From: Pseudoxanthomonas sp. PXM02
Lineage (GTDB): Bacteria > Pseudomonadota > Gammaproteobacteria > Xanthomonadales > Xanthomonadaceae
NCBI RefSeq assembly: GCF_014851805.1
Contig: NZ_JACVAK010000002.1
Span: forward strand, 992,001 to 1,056,000
Reading direction: 5' to 3'
Length of the DNA stretch: 64,000 bases
Shown here: positions 60,173-64,000 of the stretch, in pieces
Layout of the letters: every line of letters begins with the position of its first letter
Position numbering within the stretch: position 1 is the stretch's first letter
Notes under the pieces: model-generated
The model's input: the letters and a program-made list of their open reading frames with translations, nothing else
Told to the model about the DNA's origin: nothing
Databases searched by the model: none
Translations under genes and position numbers: made by a program

Positions 60173-62392
60173 ATGAAGCGCAAGCACCTGAGCCTGGCCA
60201 TCGGCTGTGTCCTGTTGTCGTCCATGCCCTTGGCATGGGCGCAGGACGCCGCCCCGGCCACCGCGTCGCCAGCCACCAACGCCACCACGCTCGACTCGGT
60301 CAAGGTGACCGCGCGCAAGCGCGAGGAAACCCTGCAGGACGTGCCGGTGGCGGTCACTGCGTTCACCGCGGAGACGCTGGACAAGATGGCCATCGAGGAC
60401 ATCGGTGACCTCGACGCGCAGGTGCCCAACCTGACCATCTACGCCGCGCGTGGTTCCACCAGCACCGTGACGGCCTACATCCGCGGCGTGGGCCAGGCCG
60501 ATCCGCTGTGGGGCGTGGACCCGGGCGTGGGCATTTATCTGGACGACGTCTACATCGCCCGCCCCCAGGGCGCGTTGCTGGACGTGTTCGACGTGGAGCG
60601 CATCGAAGTGCTGCGCGGCCCGCAGGGCACGCTGTACGGCAAGAACACCATCGGCGGCGCGATCAAGTACATCTCGCGCGGCCTGCCGCAGGAGACCACC
60701 GGTTTCGCCTCGGTCACCGTGGGCAACTACAACCAGCTGGACGTGAAGGCCGCGCTGGGCGGCGCGATCGGCGGCAAGGACAGCGGCCTGCGGGGCCGTG
60801 TGTCGGTGGCCAGCATGAATCGCGATGGCTTCGGCACCAACACGTACACCGGACAGGAAGTCAGCGACAAGGAGATCAACGCGGTCCGCATGCAGCTGGG
60901 TGCGTACTCGCAGGATGATTTCGACGTGCAGTTCGCGTTCGACTACATGGACGACCAGTCCGGCGTTCGCGGCGCGAAGATGCTGGCGGCCAATCCGCTG
61001 GCCCCGACCTATCCGCCCACCGACGACCGCTACGACATCCGTAGCGGCATGAAGAACATCAACGACACCGAGATGAAGGGCGCTTCGATCACCGCCAACT
61101 GGCGGCCGAACGAGGACTGGGCGTTCAAGTACGTGGCCGCCAAGCGCGAGTCGGATACCGAGACCAATATCGACTTCGATACCGTCCCGCTGCCGCTGGT
61201 CGATGTGCGCGCGTTCTACAGCGACAGCCAGGTCAGCCAGGAACTGCAGGCCAACTACGACGGCGGTGGCCGCGCGCGCGGCGTGATGGGCTTGTACTGG
61301 TTCAACGGCGACGCCGGTGGCCAGGTGCTGAACTACTTCTGGAACCCGCTGCTGGCCACCGGCCTGACCAACCCGCTGTTCGGCGACACCCAGGGCGTGG
61401 TCAACACCAAGAGCCTCGCGCTGTACGCGGACTGGACCTTCGACCTGACCGACCGCCTGAAGCTCGATGTCGGTGCGCGCTACACCGACGAAGACAAGCA
61501 CGCCGTCGCGTTGAACCGGTTCTACACCAACAACCAGTACGAAACCTCGTGGGGCACGGCGGCCAACTTCGACAAGACGGTCAACTTCAAGAACGTCTCG
61601 CCGAAGGTCTCGCTGGATTACCAGGTCACCCCGGACATCATGATCTACGGCCTGGCCTCGCGCGGCTTCAAGTCCGGCGGTTACAACATCCGCGCCAACA
61701 CCACCTCGGTGCCGCGCTCGGGCGAGCCGTTCGATGACGAGCAGGTCGACAGCTTCGAGATCGGCAGCAAGATGTCGTTCCTCGACCAGCGCATGTTCCT
61801 GAACCTGTCCGCGTTCCACAACAAGTACGAAGACATCCAGCTGTCGGTGTTCACCTCGTACACGCTGCCGAACGGTTCGCAGAGCTTCTTCGGCGACTTC
61901 ACCAACGCCGGCAAGGGCACGGTCAATGGCGTGGAAGTGGAGTACCAGTTCCTGCCGACCGCCAACTGGCTGATCAGCGGCAACCTGGCCTGGCTGGATG
62001 CGAAGTACGACGAGTTCTTCAGCAGCGGCGTCAACATCGCCGACACGCAGTACTTCACCAACGCGCCCGAGTTCTCCGGTGCGTTGAATGTGGAGTACCG
62101 CACCGACCTGGCCAACGGCGGCAACCTGTCCGCGCGCGTCGGCTATTCGTACCAGTCGGAAGTGTGGCCGACCACGGACCTGAGCCCGGTGATCAAGCAG
62201 GAGGGCTATGGCCTGGTCAACGCCGGCGTGATCTGGAAGGTCAACGACGCGTGGAGCCTGTCGCTGCAGGGCACCAACCTGGCCGACGAGGAGTACCGGA
62301 CCACCGGCTATAACATCGCCGCCTACGGCGTGCTGACCGGCTTCTACGGTCCGCCGCGCCAGTACAGCCTGACCGCGCGCTACGATTTCTGA
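60173..62392 (+). CDS. TonB-dependent outer-membrane receptor
   Basis: The 739-residue protein has a signal peptide (1-23, ending PLAWA), a TonB-box-like segment (LDSVKVTARKREETLQDVPV), a plug domain with YIRGVGQADP and VERIEVLRGPQGTLYGKNTIGG, and a 22-strand barrel ending in an aromatic residue (TARYDF). The KREETLQDVPV opening is typical of the large Xanthomonadaceae/Sphingomonadaceae receptor group whose ligands are mostly unknown. ATG 60173 follows a strong GGAGGGGGAG ribosome-binding site; the frame upstream overlaps the divergent promoter region. Confidence 0.92.
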   Translation: MKRKHLSLAIGCVLLSSMPLAWAQDAAPATASPATNATTLDSVKVTARKREETLQDVPVAVTAFTAETLDKMAIEDIGDLDAQVPNLTIYAARGSTSTVTAYIRGVGQADPLWGVDPGVGIYLDDVYIARPQGALLDVFDVERIEVLRGPQGTLYGKNTIGGAIKYISRGLPQETTGFASVTVGNYNQLDVKAALGGAIGGKDSGLRGRVSVASMNRDGFGTNTYTGQEVSDKEINAVRMQLGAYSQDDFDVQFAFDYMDDQSGVRGAKMLAANPLAPTYPPTDDRYDIRSGMKNINDTEMKGASITANWRPNEDWAFKYVAAKRESDTETNIDFDTVPLPLVDVRAFYSDSQVSQELQANYDGGGRARGVMGLYWFNGDAGGQVLNYFWNPLLATGLTNPLFGDTQGVVNTKSLALYADWTFDLTDRLKLDVGARYTDEDKHAVALNRFYTNNQYETSWGTAANFDKTVNFKNVSPKVSLDYQVTPDIMIYGLASRGFKSGGYNIRANTTSVPRSGEPFDDEQVDSFEIGSKMSFLDQRMFLNLSAFHNKYEDIQLSVFTSYTLPNGSQSFFGDFTNAGKGTVNGVEVEYQFLPTANWLISGNLAWLDAKYDEFFSSGVNIADTQYFTNAPEFSGALNVEYRTDLANGGNLSARVGYSYQSEVWPTTDLSPVIKQEGYGLVNAGVIWKVNDAWSLSLQGTNLADEEYRTTGYNIAAYGVLTGFYGPPRQYSLTARYDF

Positions 62393-62420
62393 GCGCATCG
62401 GCGACCTTGACGGGGACACG

Positions 62421-62456
62421 GCAACGGCGGGCGAAAGCCCGCCGTTGCTGCGTTAT
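62421..62456 (+). terminator. Hairpin terminator after the receptor gene
   Basis: A perfect 12-bp stem (62421-62432 with 62437-62448) has a GAAA tetraloop. The T-run after it is weak (TGCGTTAT), so termination may be partial. Confidence 0.6.
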
Positions 62457-62503
62457 GCTCGCCGCATGCCACGCCATGCGCACCACGCCGGGGAATTGAC
62501 GGG

Positions 62504-64000
62504 ATGCTGAGCGTCGGCATGGTGGTGTTCGCCGGCCTGCTGTGGCTGGGCGTGCTGTTCGGCTCCGCGCTGTATGCGGAGCGGCATCCGCGCGTACTGG
62601 CGGTGCAGTGGCCGTACATCTATGCGCTGTCGCTGGCGGTGTACTGCACGTCGTGGACGTTCTTCGGCACGGTGACGCAGGCGGCGCGCTACGGCTGGCC
62701 GCTGCCGCCGACCTTCGTGGGCACCATCCTGCTGTACGTGTTCGGCGCGTTCCTGCTGGTGCGGCTGGTGCGCATGGCGCGCGAGTCGAATGCGACGTCG
62801 CTGGCCGACCTGATCGCCACGCGGCTCGGCAAGGACGGCTGGCTGGCCGCGACGGTGACGATGGTCGCCGCGCTGGGCCTGATTCCCTACATCGCGCTGC
62901 AGCTGAAAGCCGTGGCGATGAGTTTCGCGCTGCTGACGCGCTCGCCCGGCAACGACGCGCTGCCCGCCTGGCAGGACAGTGCGCTGTACGTGGCGCTGGC
63001 GATGGCGGTGTTCGCCATGCTGTTCGGCACGCGCCGTGCGAGCGCGGTGGAACACAACCGTGGCCTGATCCTGGCGATGGCGTTCGAGTCGCTGTTCAAG
63101 CTGGCGGCGATGCTGGCGCTGGGGCTGTTCGTCTGGTTCGGGCTGCCCGACTTGCCGGTGGTCGCGCCCGTGCAGGCGCCGGCCTCCACCACGTATGGCT
63201 TCCTGCCGCTGGTGGCGCTGGGCGTGCTGGCGATGTTCACCCTGCCGCACCAGGTGCACGTGGGCGTGGTCGAGTGCCGCGATGAGCGCCACGTGCGCAC
63301 CGCGCGCTGGCTGTTTCCGCTGTACATGGTGCTGATGGCCGCGCCCTTGCTGCCGCTGGCGCGTGCCGGCGGTGCGATGTTCGGCGACGCGGTGCCGTCG
63401 GATCTCTACGTGCTGGCGCTGCCGCTGTCGCAGGGTCACCAGGGATTGGCGCTGCTGGCCTTCCTCGGCGGGCTGAGCGCGGCCACCGGCATGGTGGTGG
63501 TCAGCACGCTGACGCTGAGCCTGATGATCGGCAACCACTGGCTGGCGCCCGGCCTGTTGCGCGGTGGCTGGCTGCGCGGCAGCGGCGGCGACCTGCGCGG
63601 GGCCGTGCTGACGCAGCGCCGGGTCGGCATCGTGGCGGTGATGCTGCTGGCATGGGCGTACAGCCGGCTCGTCGCCGGCAACGACGCGCTCGCCGACGTC
63701 GGCGCGGTGTCGTTCTCGGCCTTGGCCACGCTGGCGCCCGCATTGGGCTTCGCCATCTGGCGGCCGCAGACGCCGCCGCGCGCGGTGATCGCCGGCATCG
63801 TCGCCGGCTTCGCGGTCTGGGTCTGGCTGTTGTTGTTGCCGGTGACGATGGATGCACGCGGCGTCGCGCCGGCCTGGTTGCAGGCGGGACCGTTCGGAGT
63901 CGCAGGTCTGTCGCCTGACGGCTTCTTCGGGCTCACCGGCTGGAGTCGCCTGGGTCGTGCGGTGGGCGTCAGCCTGTTCGCCGGCACGGTGGTGACGCTG
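62504..64000 (+). CDS. Sodium:solute symporter-type sensor histidine kinase, N-terminal part (CbrA-like)
   Basis: The frame is open from ATG 62504 to the window end (499 codons), so the gene is incomplete. What is seen is a multi-helix SLC5/SSS-type membrane domain, with YCTSWTFFGTVTQAARYGW and LPHQVHVGVVECRDERHVRTARW. This version of the SSS domain is found at the N-terminus of CbrA-type sensor kinases rather than in plain transporters. PAS, kinase and possibly receiver domains are expected downstream but not visible here. Confidence 0.7.
   Translation, partial: MLSVGMVVFAGLLWLGVLFGSALYAERHPRVLAVQWPYIYALSLAVYCTSWTFFGTVTQAARYGWPLPPTFVGTILLYVFGAFLLVRLVRMARESNATSLADLIATRLGKDGWLAATVTMVAALGLIPYIALQLKAVAMSFALLTRSPGNDALPAWQDSALYVALAMAVFAMLFGTRRASAVEHNRGLILAMAFESLFKLAAMLALGLFVWFGLPDLPVVAPVQAPASTTYGFLPLVALGVLAMFTLPHQVHVGVVECRDERHVRTARWLFPLYMVLMAAPLLPLARAGGAMFGDAVPSDLYVLALPLSQGHQGLALLAFLGGLSAATGMVVVSTLTLSLMIGNHWLAPGLLRGGWLRGSGGDLRGAVLTQRRVGIVAVMLLAWAYSRLVAGNDALADVGAVSFSALATLAPALGFAIWRPQTPPRAVIAGIVAGFAVWVWLLLLPVTMDARGVAPAWLQAGPFGVAGLSPDGFFGLTGWSRLGRAVGVSLFAGTVVTL

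Overview
This window comes from a GC-rich gammaproteobacterium of the Lysobacterales (Xanthomonadaceae), most likely Pseudoxanthomonas or a near relative such as Stenotrophomonas or Luteimonas. The evidence is gene order: fimV-truA-trpF-lysR/trpB-trpA-accD, then glmM, tpiA-secG-tRNA-Leu-nuoA-N, then tRNA-fMet-rimP-nusA-infB-rbfA-truB-rpsO-pnp. Frequent GTG starts and short four-base gene overlaps fit as well. Genus is inference; no 16S gene is present.

Positions 1-35900 are conserved chromosomal core. They hold the C-terminal part of FimV, tRNA pseudouridine synthase TruA, three tryptophan genes with a divergent LysR regulator, AccD, GlmM, a 2-oxoglutarate oxygenase, an SDR enzyme, TpiA and SecG. 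A complete 14-gene complex I (nuo) operon follows, then the initiator tRNA and the translation and RNA-metabolism operon ending in pnp. The end of pnp and its terminator are tandemly duplicated.

Positions 36150-49450 hold the most unusual locus. A perfect sigma-54 promoter sequence and a structured leader of about 240 bases precede three genes: an exported DUF3617-type protein, a 2828-residue secreted repeat protein ending in an OmpA-like peptidoglycan-binding region, and a translationally coupled 1239-residue outer-membrane beta-barrel protein. The giant gene contains eight consecutive units of exactly 348 bp. I read this as a sigma-54-controlled cell-surface system: a long adhesin-like or scaffold protein, its outer-membrane partner and a small periplasmic helper. 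Its function cannot be named from sequence alone.

Positions 49500-64000 are accessory. They hold a CynX/NimT-type transporter, small proteins flanked by palindromic repeats, an SGNH hydrolase, a small membrane protein and a non-coding degenerate repeat tract. Next come a Tat-exported NAD-binding epimerase-like protein, a DUF1800-DUF1501 pair, a GntP-type permease divergent from a TonB-dependent receptor, and the start of a transporter-like sensor histidine kinase that runs off the window.
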